This document shows positions 53,577-62,100 of a stretch of 64,000 nucleotides of DNA, piece after piece. Made by a program: the position numbers and the translations under genes. How positions within the stretch are numbered: the stretch's first letter is position 1; the number at the start of each line of letters is the position of its first letter. The notes beneath the pieces are model-generated. The model was not told the origin of the DNA and searched no databases. It was given only the letters and a program-made list of their open reading frames with translations. The stretch lies in contig JANQIX010000104.1 in the NCBI GenBank assembly GCA_028281925.1, forward strand, positions 148,900 through 212,899, read 5' to 3'. Source of the stretch: Alphaproteobacteria bacterium. Lineage in GTDB: Bacteria; Pseudomonadota; Alphaproteobacteria; DSM-16000; Inquilinaceae.

Positions 53577-53803
53577 AGTCGCTCCACGCGATCGGGCCGG
53601 CCAGCAATTGAGGCGTAGGCTGGGCCGGTGTCAGACGCTTCCGGTCGACGACGCCCCTGTCGGCGATCGGCATACCCCACAACCGCGGCAGCCTTGGCAG
53701 CGCAGGGATCAACCTTGCCTGTCGAGGAAATCAGGCCGTATCGCGAGCACGCGCCGCTCCACTAGGGACGGCACTCGAAAGTAAGAGAGGAAGGAGGCTG
53801 AAG

Positions 53804-53980
53804 ATGGTTGAGAAGACGGAACCTCAAATCGTCGATGTCGAGACTGTTGAGCGGGACGCCGGTGAGTCCGCCTATCGCAGCCCAGAGCTGCGCTCCGCCG
53901 GCCGCGCGGTGAAGCTGATCCAAGGCGTCGGGGAGTACAACAGTTACGACCAGTGCGGCCACGCGTCCTGGGGCTGCTAG
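53804..53980 (+). CDS. Lasso peptide precursor A1
   Basis: A 58-aa precursor. The 40-residue leader ends YRSPELRSAGRAVKLIQ. It has the Y-x2-P-x-L-x3-G motif bound by the B1/RRE domain, with canonical spacing to the core. Core: GVGEYNSYDQCGHASWGC (18 aa). Gly1 and Asp9 can close a 9-residue macrolactam, and Cys11 and Cys18 both lie in the tail. AAGGAGG precedes the ATG. The residue at -2 is Ile, where most lasso leaders have Thr. Core identical to A3. No TTGA-N7-TGACAACT copy was found on its strand upstream; a strong terminator follows. Maturation is inferred from the neighbouring B1-B2 and C genes. Confidence 0.85.
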   Translation: MVEKTEPQIVDVETVERDAGESAYRSPELRSAGRAVKLIQGVGEYNSYDQCGHASWGC

Positions 53981-54043
53981 CGCGCTGACCGGCGCGGCCG
54001 GGGCCGGCCAGGGGTTCCGACCGGCCGCGACCGGCAAGCAGAC

Positions 54044-54091
54044 GGCGCTGTCCCTGCCGCGATGAACGGGTGCGGGACAGCGCCCTTTTTT
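54044..54091 (+). terminator. Rho-independent terminator after precursor A1
   Basis: A perfect 11-bp stem (GGCGCTGTCCC / GGGACAGCGCC) with a 19-nt loop is followed by a run of six T. It lies 64 bp after the precursor 1 stop, so precursor 1 is its own short transcript. Confidence 0.88.
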
Positions 54092-54196
54092 ATGTGCGCA
54101 TGCTGCACCTCGATGTCTGCCGACTTTGGGGAGAGTGGTGCCCGGTGACGGCCTCCGGCCCTTCCGCCAAAACGACCCAGACTTCGTCGCCCGCGA

Positions 54197-54243
54197 TTGA
54201 ACAGTCCTGACAACTGCCGGCGCGTCCGCCCGACCCCTACCTT
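54197..54243 (+). promoter_or_regulatory. Cluster regulatory/promoter element, copy upstream of A2
   Basis: TTGA-N7-TGACAACTGCCG followed after 18 nt by TACCTT, ending 70 bp before the A2 start. The same arrangement and spacing recur before A3 and before the B1-B2 gene. The two TGA half-sites lie 10-11 bp apart, as for a tandem-binding regulator or an extended promoter. Confidence 0.65.
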
Positions 54244-54313
54244 GGGGTCATCGAGGCGACGCGAGCCTCACGGACAAATGACACAACCGCTGACGACGAA
54301 GGAGACCCAGACC

Positions 54314-54493
54314 ATGTTCCAGACGATCCAGGCCCAGGCCACCGCCATCGAGACCGCCGACCAGGACACCGGTGAGACCGGCTACCGGACGCCCGAGCTG
54401 CGCTCGGCCGGTTCCGCGGTGCAGCTGGTCCAGGGCTACAGCTGGATGTCCGGCTACGACATGTGCGGCCACGGCATCTACGAGTGCGAGTAA
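54314..54493 (+). CDS. Lasso peptide precursor A2
   Basis: A 59-aa precursor. Leader ends YRTPELRSAGSAVQLVQ with the same YxxPxL motif. Core GYSWMSGYDMCGHGIYECE (19 aa) keeps Gly1, Tyr8, Asp9, Cys11, Gly12, His13 and Cys18 of the other cores but differs elsewhere. This conservation supports the predicted ring and tail disulfide. Residue -2 is Val. A hairpin follows the stop. An upstream frame continues in the same phase from a TTG in the regulatory element and is not used. Confidence 0.85.
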   Translation: MFQTIQAQATAIETADQDTGETGYRTPELRSAGSAVQLVQGYSWMSGYDMCGHGIYECE

Positions 54494-54501
54494 CCGTCAC
54501 G

Positions 54502-54534
54502 CCGGCGGAAGCGGTCCCGTACCGCTTTCGCCGG
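54502..54534 (+). terminator. Strong hairpin after precursor A2
   Basis: Stem CCGGCG-(G)-AAGCGGT / ACCGCTT-(T)-CGCCGG with a 5-nt loop, starting 9 bp after the stop. There is no T-run, so it may stabilise the 3' end or end transcription with help. Confidence 0.55.
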
Positions 54535-54794
54535 TGATGCTCCCGGGATCTCAGGCTGCCCCGACCGTCCGCCAGGCACGGCTTGGGCGGCCTTTACCTG
54601 TCTCCGACGGTCCGCACGGCCTAGGGGCAGTAATCGGGCCTGCTCTCAGATCATAGATGTCCTTACCCATCACCATCCGCCCATTGGAAGAAACCGGCGC
54701 GCTCTCGCCGGCAGCCCCGGCGGCGCATGGTCTCCATACATCCGTGTGCAGCCGCAAAGGCGCGGTCGTCGGGTTCAGATCTCGGATCGGCGAA

Positions 54795-54810
54795 GGTGAC
54801 TGAAGTCACC
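54795..54810. promoter_or_regulatory. Inverted repeat GGTGACT-GA-AGTCACC before element copy 2
   Basis: Perfect 7-bp arms with a 2-bp centre, 5 bp upstream of the TTGA-N7-TGACAACT element of precursor A3. The other copies lack it, so it may give A3 an extra control. Confidence 0.55.
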
Positions 54811-54814
54811 GCGT

Positions 54815-54861
54815 TTGAACATCTCTGACAACTGCCGCGATCCGCCGTCCGTCAATACCTT
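54815..54861 (+). promoter_or_regulatory. Cluster regulatory/promoter element, copy upstream of A3
   Basis: TTGA-N7-TGACAACTGCCG, then 18 nt, then TACCTT. Layout is identical to the A2 copy. It ends 77 bp before the A3 start. Confidence 0.65.
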
Positions 54862-54938
54862 CCAGGTCGTCGGGACGGAAATGCAAGACACTGACCCGGC
54901 ATCAACCATCATCTTGCAAGAGAAAGGAAGACGTCGAC

Positions 54939-55115
54939 ATGGTTGACATCATGGAAGCTAACGCCAACGGCCTTCACCTGGACGAGAAGGTCGGTGAAGA
55001 TCATGGCTATCGTGCCCCGGAACTTCGCTCGGCCGGCTCGGCCGTTCAGATCGTCCAGGGTGTTGGCGAGTACAACAGCTACGACCAGTGCGGCCACGCC
55101 TCTTGGGGCTGCTGA
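54939..55115 (+). CDS. Lasso peptide precursor A3
   Basis: A 58-aa precursor. The leader end YRAPELRSAGSAVQIVQ carries the YxxPxL motif. The core is GVGEYNSYDQCGHASWGC, identical in protein to A1 but with different codons and a different leader (MVDIMEANANGLHLDEK at the start), so this is an older duplication whose core has been kept by selection. Residue -2 is Val. AAAGGAAG precedes the ATG at fair spacing. A hairpin without a T-run follows. Confidence 0.85.
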   Translation: MVDIMEANANGLHLDEKVGEDHGYRAPELRSAGSAVQIVQGVGEYNSYDQCGHASWGC

Positions 55116-55130
55116 CGCGTGAGCTAGCCG

Positions 55131-55158
55131 GCGGGAGGTGAGACGATCTCCCTCCCGC
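55131..55158 (+). terminator. Hairpin after precursor A3
   Basis: Arms GCGGGAGG and CCTCCCGC, with further pairing possible in the loop (GAGA/TCTC), 15 bp after the stop. No T-run follows. Confidence 0.5.
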
Positions 55159-55367
55159 TGACTGGCGGTAGGTGTTGGGGGCTGTCCTTCCCGCCGATCA
55201 CCGGCGGTGGGGGCGGCCCTTTCGGCGCGTCAGAGTTCCTGAGAGCTAGGCCGCAGTTTGTTTCACACGAAGTTGCGTGCGGAATGTGCAAAGCAGATCC
55301 CGGCGTCGACCTCGCAGGACGGAGGGGCGTCGACCAGACGCCCCGGATCACACATCGGCGGTACGCG

Positions 55368-56084
55368 CTATCGGGCGATGCGCCGAGAAGTCGCACCGTC
55401 TTCATCGTCGACCATCGTGTTGTCATCCACGATGCGCAGGACAAAGCTGGACTGACCGCCCCCGAGCACCGTCTCATTGCTCAACAGTGTGAAGCGGTTC
55501 TCGTCGACCGCCTGGACCTGCCAGGTGCCGCCCACCTGGGTCGGCGGCTGCGGTGGTGCACCGCCCTGCGTCTGAGCGGTCAACATGCCTTGGAAGCGGC
55601 CATCCGGCGTGTACTGGACAACCAGCCGGTACTGAACATTCTCGATCTGAAGCTGCTCTTCCCAGGTGCCGAGCAGGAACTGACTGAAGTACTCGGCCGA
55701 CCTGGGCTGTTCCGGGCCTGCCGCCTGCCAGTAGGGTTCGAGTTCCGAGAATGCGGACGCCGCCTGCCAGTCCTCGGTGCCCGACTTCCACACCAGCGTG
55801 TCGGGCGCAACGTTGCCGCCGCGGATCATCTGCTCCACCTCGGACAGCGACAGAGGGCCCACCGGCTGACCGTCCTGCGCGACGTAATACTCCACGGCCG
55901 GCTGCTGCGGCAGCGGCGGCGGGCCGCCCGGATCCTGTACGAGCGGCGGCGGAGTGTTCTGCTTGATCAGCCCGGATGGACTCGCGTCATGATCATGAGC
56001 CAGAGCACCGGACCCGACCGCTGCCAATGGCAGGGCGAGGGCCAGAGCGGCGATCAGCGACGGCGTGACAGATTTGTTCAACAT
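55368..56084 (-). CDS. Exported GYF_2 (DUF4339)-domain protein inside lasso cluster
   Basis: A 238-aa protein with a signal peptide (MLNKSVTPSLIAALALALPLAAVGSGALA), a Pro-rich linker, and a GYF_2/DUF4339 domain (VEYYVAQDGQPVGPLSLSEVEQMI, VWKSGTEDWQAAS). A C-terminal beta domain of about 100 residues (FLLGTWEEQLQIENVQYRLV, VGGTWQVQAVDENRFTLL) resembles lipocalin-like domains of unknown function. It lies between the precursors and the B1-B2 gene on the opposite strand. It could be unrelated, or an envelope partner of the peptide system. I know of no such gene in characterised lasso clusters. Confidence 0.75.
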   Translation of the reverse strand: MLNKSVTPSLIAALALALPLAAVGSGALAHDHDASPSGLIKQNTPPPLVQDPGGPPPLPQQPAVEYYVAQDGQPVGPLSLSEVEQMIRGGNVAPDTLVWKSGTEDWQAASAFSELEPYWQAAGPEQPRSAEYFSQFLLGTWEEQLQIENVQYRLVVQYTPDGRFQGMLTAQTQGGAPPQPPTQVGGTWQVQAVDENRFTLLSNETVLGGGQSSFVLRIVDDNTMVDDEDGATSRRIAR

Positions 56085-56306
56085 TGTGAGCCCCCCTTAT
56101 TGTTGGTAGTGCCAACGGAACCGATACGTTCGCCGGATACTAGCGAGAGGTTCTTGTCTGGAATACGGCATCCCGTCCAGCTGGCAGCAGCAGACCGCGC
56201 TGGCACGCCGCCCGCAACCCAACGCACTGCGTGATCGCCTACCCGCCAACCGGCGTCATTAACGGTCCGCGATCCCCCGGGGTTCGCCACCGGTCGAAGA
56301 GCGTGA

Positions 56307-56353
56307 TTGAACAGTCCTGACAACTGCCGCCGTTCCATGCAGGATCTTACTGT
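56307..56353 (+). promoter_or_regulatory. Cluster regulatory/promoter element, copy upstream of B1-B2
   Basis: TTGA-N7-TGACAACTGCCG (25 bp around it identical to the A2 copy), then 18 nt, then TACTGT, 55 bp before the B1-B2 start. It links the maturation genes to the precursors. Confidence 0.65.
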
Positions 56354-56408
56354 CCTTCCAGACCAACAGGACCCCGCCCCTAATGGCGGATCGGAAGGAA
56401 GACGAACG

Positions 56409-57176
56409 ATGGCAACCGAGATCATCACCCAGGAGACCGCCCCATCCACCGACGCGCCGGATGCCGTCCGCCTGAGCCCGCACGCGGCCCTGATCCTGGT
56501 GGACGACGGCTCGCCCGTTCTCTTGGACATGAACGGCGATTTCTACGGCATCTCCGATATCGGCGCCCTGATGCTGAAGCAAAGCCTGAGCCAAGGGCAG
56601 AAGTCCGCAGCGTCGGCGATCGCCGCCCGGTTCGGGGTCGATGTCGGCCGCGTCGCCGCCGACCTGGAGGCGCTGTTGAGCGACCTGGAGACCCGCGGCG
56701 TGATCCTGCGCCAGGGCGCCTGCAAGCCGCGGCGCTTCGCGACGCTGGCCGCGGGCATGATGGCCGGCCTGCTGAAGACCGGGTTCAGGGTCACGCGTCG
56801 GCCGCGGTCCCGTGCCGCCCTGGCGCTTCTGCTCTCGCGCATCTCGTTCGCGCTGTTCGGCTGGAACGCCACAGTCGATGCCTGGCGCGCCCGCTTTCCG
56901 GAGCATCACGCGGGTCCGTCGCGGACGGCGATCGACCCTGCCATCGACGAGAGCGTGCGCGAGATGGCGGCCAGCAACTGGCTGGGCGTGGACTGCAAGG
57001 AACGGGCATTGTCCTGCTTCGCCATGGCCAGGTCCGAAGGCCGGCCAGCCGCGCTGAACATCGGCATTGCACTCTATCCGCTGGGCGGGCACTGCTGGTG
57101 CACCACCGGTGACGCCGTCATTGGCGACGACCAGAACCGCTATCGCACGTTCATCCCCGTCTTTCAGTTCAGCTGA
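56409..57176 (+). CDS. Fused lasso-peptide RRE-peptidase (B1-B2)
   Basis: A 255-aa protein. Residues about 18-102 form a PqqD-like RiPP recognition element (VRLSPHAALILVDDG, LLDMNGDFYGISDIGALML, SDLETRGVIL) that should bind the YxxPxL leader. After a hydrophobic linker, residues about 130-255 form the lasso B2 transglutaminase-like cysteine peptidase. Catalytic Cys196 (VDCKERALSCFAMARSEG), His228 (LGGHCWC) and Asp240 or nearby are present. It cuts the leader from the core. Fused B1-B2 is usual in proteobacterial lasso clusters. AAGGAAG precedes the ATG. The C gene follows after 44 bp. Confidence 0.87.
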   Translation: MATEIITQETAPSTDAPDAVRLSPHAALILVDDGSPVLLDMNGDFYGISDIGALMLKQSLSQGQKSAASAIAARFGVDVGRVAADLEALLSDLETRGVILRQGACKPRRFATLAAGMMAGLLKTGFRVTRRPRSRAALALLLSRISFALFGWNATVDAWRARFPEHHAGPSRTAIDPAIDESVREMAASNWLGVDCKERALSCFAMARSEGRPAALNIGIALYPLGGHCWCTTGDAVIGDDQNRYRTFIPVFQFS

Positions 57177-57220
57177 TCACCGGCGGACTCAAACACCAGC
57201 TCAATGAGAGACCCGGACGC

Positions 57221-59113
57221 ATGTCGAACGGATTCGCCCTGACGCTGACCGGCGGTGTCGCCGAAATGCGGGTACATGGACCCGAGGCAGGGCGGGGCTT
57301 GATCTCAAACGCCCAGGATGCGGGCATCGGCGTGGCACTCTACGGCCGGCTCTACTATCGCGACGAGTTGGCGGCGGCCATCGGGGCGGATGCAGAGGCC
57401 GCGGCCGACGATGCGGCGCTAGCGCTGGTCAGCTACCGCAAGTTCGGGGTCGCCGGCATCGAACGGCTGGAGGGCGACTTCGCCCTGGTCGTCGTCGACG
57501 CTGGAGAACAGCGGATCATTGCCAGCCGGGACCCGATGGGCGGCTATCCCCTCTATTGGACCCAGGCCGGCGGCACACTGGGCATCGCGACAAGCCCGCG
57601 CCCGCTCGACGACCTGCGCGGCGGTGCTGCGCCCGACATCGCCTTTCTGGGCGAAATCCAGATGATGCCGTTCTTCGAGATCGATCATCTCGACCGCACC
57701 GCCTTCGAAGGCGTGCACCGGCTGGTGCCGGGTTCCCGGCTGGTCGCCGGCATGCAGACCGGCGCCGTGGAGGTTAGGCGCTTCTGGGACTGGGCGGACC
57801 GCATTGCCGATCACGGCAGCGACGACCTCGACAGCGCTGCCGAACACTATCGGGAACTCTTGGACCGGGCCGTGGCGGAACGGTCGCGCGGCACCGTCGC
57901 GTCCCACCTTTCCGGCGGCATGGATTCGACCTCGGTCGCGCTGCTCGCCCACCAGCACCTCGTCGGCCGTGATCAGCCCCTGCACGCGGTCACGATCGTC
58001 TACGACCGGCTGTTCGGCTTGGCGAGCGAAGCGCCCTATATAGCCGCCGTTGCCGATCGACCGGGCCTGGTCAGCCACCGCTTTCCGGGCGACGAGATCC
58101 TGGACTTCGACCATTTCGGTGCATCGCCGCTTTATGACGAGCCTTATTCCGGGTTCTTCCGCCTGCCCCTCAGTCAGGCTCTGGTCGACGTCGCGCTGGA
58201 CGCCGGAGCCGACACCGCGCTGACCGGCCTGGGCGCAGACGAACTGGCCGGCGACATGCCCTTCTACATCGCCGACGAGTTGCGGCGCGGCCGCGTGCTG
58301 ACGGCCTGGCGGGAGGCTGCGCGCTGGGCCAAGGCGGGCAGCCGCAGCCCGTGGCACACCTTCCGCCCCTTCGCACTGGACCCGCTGATGCCCGCATGGC
58401 TGCGCCCGGGCCTGCGCGCAGCGCTCAACGGCGGCCGCGCCAGCTTCGCGCGACGGACCGCATGGACGATCCCGTCCTGGGTGCTGGACGACTTCGCCCG
58501 CCGCGGTCGGCTGAGGGACTGCGTGCTGAACAAATGGCGGCGCATGACGCGCTCCGCCGACAGCGTGGTCCTGTCCAACTCGCTGGCGACGATCGCCAAC
58601 ACCAGCGGCGACTGGGTGCGCGCCACCCTCGCCGCGCCGCGGGGCTTGCACATCGCCCACCCGTTCCGCGACCCGCGGTTGATGGTCCACGCGCTCGGCG
58701 CGCGCTTGAGGGTGCGCCCGGTTCCCGGCGAGCAGAAGGCGCTGCTCGGCCGCGCCATGCGCGACGTGCTGCCCGAGGCCATCGTCAAGCGGCGGGACAA
58801 GGGCAATTTCAACGCCGTCTATTTCCAGGGCCTGTCGCGCAATCTGCCGCGGCTGGAACGGCTGGTGGAGGCGTCCGAGGCCGAGGCCATGGGGCTGTTC
58901 AAAAAGGCCCAACTGATCGACTGCATGCGCCAGGGTGCCTTGGGCGTGGACGGCGTGCAGCGGGTCCACGGCCTGAACAACTCGCTCGCCATCCTGCACT
59001 GGCTTGGCCAGCTCCCGGCATGGCGGGCGGAGCCTGACCCGTCTGAGCCTCTGTTTGAAGCCAACGCCGGGGACGGTGTCCGGGCGGCCGTCGCCGCTCA
59101 AGTCCCCGTATAG
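57221..59113 (+). CDS. Lasso-peptide macrolactam synthetase (asparagine-synthetase-like, C protein)
   Basis: A 630-aa asparagine-synthetase B homologue. The N-terminal domain is glutaminase-like (GIGVALYGRLYYRDELAAAIG, RLEGDFALVVVDAGEQRIIASRDPMGGYPLYW read in parts) but lacks the catalytic Cys2, as expected when no glutamine is used. The synthetase domain has the PP-motif SGGMDSTS (residues 231-238) and a C-terminal helical part. It should adenylate Asp9 of the core and join it to the Gly1 amine, making the ring. It ends with a 16-bp tail-to-tail overlap with the CHAT gene. Confidence 0.88.
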   Translation: MSNGFALTLTGGVAEMRVHGPEAGRGLISNAQDAGIGVALYGRLYYRDELAAAIGADAEAAADDAALALVSYRKFGVAGIERLEGDFALVVVDAGEQRIIASRDPMGGYPLYWTQAGGTLGIATSPRPLDDLRGGAAPDIAFLGEIQMMPFFEIDHLDRTAFEGVHRLVPGSRLVAGMQTGAVEVRRFWDWADRIADHGSDDLDSAAEHYRELLDRAVAERSRGTVASHLSGGMDSTSVALLAHQHLVGRDQPLHAVTIVYDRLFGLASEAPYIAAVADRPGLVSHRFPGDEILDFDHFGASPLYDEPYSGFFRLPLSQALVDVALDAGADTALTGLGADELAGDMPFYIADELRRGRVLTAWREAARWAKAGSRSPWHTFRPFALDPLMPAWLRPGLRAALNGGRASFARRTAWTIPSWVLDDFARRGRLRDCVLNKWRRMTRSADSVVLSNSLATIANTSGDWVRATLAAPRGLHIAHPFRDPRLMVHALGARLRVRPVPGEQKALLGRAMRDVLPEAIVKRRDKGNFNAVYFQGLSRNLPRLERLVEASEAEAMGLFKKAQLIDCMRQGALGVDGVQRVHGLNNSLAILHWLGQLPAWRAEPDPSEPLFEANAGDGVRAAVAAQVPV

Positions 59114-62100
59114 GTGAACGCCGCCCAATACATGGGCTGGCGCTGATCGTGCACGGGGATCGCCTTGGCTTCTCCGGCAGCAGGGGCCGATCGGCGGATG
59201 CCAAGCGCCGCCGGTGCTTCGGCATCCATCATCGCGAACCGGGCGTCGGACCTAACCGGCTGGTCGCCGGCCGCATCCCGGCAGGCAAGCTGGGCCCGGC
59301 GCAAGGCGACCGCGGGCGTCAGGCCGGCATTCAGATGCGCGCGGAAGAAATGCTCCAGCAGCGCATCGGCGGCACGGTTGAAAACCGGCCAAAGCGTCGC
59401 CAGTACGCCGGGCACGCCCGCCTGGATCAGACAGGCCGGCATGCCCTGAAACTCGTCTGGGGCAGCGCCCAGGCCCGGAACCCCACTCTCGCAGGCGCCG
59501 AGCACGACCATGCGGCACCGGTGCAGCGCCAGCTCGGCGAAATCGCGCGCCTCGATCCGGTCGTCCCCGGCCAGCCGGATGCACGACCGTTCGGGCCGGT
59601 CTGCGTCCCATTCGGCATGGGTGAAGAAGCTGACATAGGTGGCGTCCGGCAAAGCCGTCACGACCGCTGCACGACGGGCCTCAGCCCCATAGAACGTATC
59701 CGTGTGCTCCGGCGGGAAGAAGCCGGAGGCGGGATTGACGGGCCAGCCGAGATCCTGCGCCGGGTCCGTCACGGCGAGCAGACGGGGTGAGCCACCCCCA
59801 CGCCCTTGGCTCCGGCGCCAGCACGCCGCGCGTGCGGACAGGCTCGGTGCGTAGCTCACGGCCCATCGGTCCAGAAAGCAGACATCTGCTTCGCCCGCGG
59901 CATGCAACGGCAGGGTGGACAATCGGCCGTCCGGTATCAGCACGATCTCCGCCTCCTCAGCCATGCCCCGCGCCCGCAGATGCGCATCGAGCGGCCCCAT
60001 CAGCAGCCGCCAGGTCGCGGTGCGCATCCGCTCCACCGCGCCATGGAAGGCCGTGAGGCTGTCACCGCTTGCCGTGCCGCCGGTGCCAGCGAGCGCATCG
60101 CGGAATTGTGCGTAAGCCGGAAGCCAGCCCACCGGGGCTCGGCCCCTTAGCAGGTTGTCGATCGCTGTCGTAGTCAGATCCGGCAGCATCAGTACGTCGA
60201 TCCCGGCCGCCAGACCCGACGCATCGATCACCAGCGCCGCACCGCCGGGGGGCGCCGTCACCGGCACAACGACGGCGCCGCCTCGTGCGCTGTCTGAAAC
60301 CGTCTCGACATCAGGGGTCGACGGCGCATCGGCCAGGCCGTACCGGCGGAACTGATCCATCAAGGCGGCATGCTGCCGGGTCAGGCTTTCCGACAGCCGC
60401 GCAATCGCAGCAGCGGGCCGGTCCTGGTCCAGGGCGGCGGCAAGCGCCCGCCGGGCCGTCTCCAGCCGCTGTCTGCGAACCTCCAGCTTGTGTTGCCGGG
60501 CCTCGCTCAGCCCCGCCTCGGCAAGCCGCAGCCGCTCCCGCAGCCGGTGTGCTCGGCCACGCTCATGCGCCGCGATCGCCGCCTCCGGCTGCCCCAATCT
60601 GCAGCGCGCATAGGCAGCAACGTCACCGATACCGGTAAGAGCCTCGGCCAGCCGTAGCCGCGCATGGTCGGCCGGTTCCGCGGTCAGCAGAGCCGCCGCG
60701 TCGGTTAACAGGCCGTCTGCATCTGCCGCCGCCCGCTCCAGGTCGCCGGCCCACAAGACCGCGATGATTTCACCCTTGCGGGCCTGCACCATCGCGATGG
60801 GATCGAGATCGGCTCTCAGCGCACCCTTGGCAGTACGGAAATCGTCGACCACCGCGGTGGGATCCATACCCGCATCTTCGATCTGCAACAGGGCAAGACC
60901 GGCCTGCCCCCGCAGCAAGTGCGCTTCGGCACGGTCCAGACCGGCCTCTGCATGCGCCAGCATGCCGAGCACCTCTGTGCAGTCTTGCATCGCGTCGGCA
61001 AGCAAGTCCGACCGCCCCAGGCGCTCGCCCAGCAGCCGCCGCGCCTCAGCGCGCGCCAGGGCGGTCTTGGTCCAGTGCGCTGGCGACGCCTCGCGCGACC
61101 GCACCGTGAAGGCCAGGTCGAAGTCGGCAATGGCGCTTTCCAATGCGTCCGTGTCGTCCCGCCGCCTGGCCAGCTCCATCCGCGCGCGGCCCCTGAGTTG
61201 GGCAGCAACCCCGCGATCGCGAGGCACGACACCGGGCGACTCCAGCACGACCGTGGCCCCGTCAATGGCCAGGTTGAGCTGGGACGGATCGCCGAGGCGT
61301 TCTCCAAGACGGAAGCGCGCGTCGGCGGCAACCGTCGTGAGGGATGTCCAATAGCTCGGAAGGTCGGTCTCTGTTGCGACCTCAAGCGCGGCTGTCGCCG
61401 TCTCTGCAGCCAACACAAGGCCACTCGGGTCGCTACGCAGTTCCGCAAGACGGACGGAATAGGCGCAGTAGTTGGTACTGGCCATCGACCACCAGGCCGG
61501 ATAGGCCTCGCGGGTCATGACCGTTCGGATCGATGCGAAGCCGGCAACGGCCTCCTCAATCTCCGCCGGATCGCCAAGCAGCAGACCAAGGTTGGCGCGG
61601 GCGATGGCGGTGGAGTTGGTGATGTTCGCCCAGTCCCGAGGCCTAGTTGCCGGATCGTAGAGACCCTCAAGCTCCCCGAAGGTCGCAATCGACCGCTCAA
61701 AACAGTCCGGATCGCCTGTCAACTCGCCCAGCGCGGACAGCGCGAAGCCGAGATTGTAGACGCTGAGGCCGGCCTGATCGGGCTCGTCCGACTGTCGCCA
61801 GACCGGGATAGCCTCTTCGTAGCATTCCATGGCCTTGCGGATCAGCGATACGTCGGCGAGATCGATCCCCAGCCGCAGCTGGGCGGAGCCGAGCGAGTTG
61901 AGGCTCGACGCCCAATCGGCGGGCTTGGCCTCACGGTCGATTTGGTTCAGCCCCTCACGAAAGGCCGCAATCGCCTCGCGCACCGTCGCAGGGTCGTCGC
62001 TGTACTGACCGAGATAGGAAAGGGCCAGCGCCTTGTTGTGCTGGGCGCTGGACCAGCGTTCAATGTCCGCACCGTCGCCATAGATAGTCTGCGCCGCCTC

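Noticed and set aside
53577..53803. A TTGA-N7-TGACAACT element before precursor A1
   Set aside because: I looked on the plus strand and found no match; only the minus-strand copy of the exporter lies nearby.
54197..54313. N-terminal extension of precursor A2 starting in the regulatory element
   Set aside because: It begins at a TTG in the conserved element, without a ribosome site; ATG 54314 gives a leader length matching A1 and A3.
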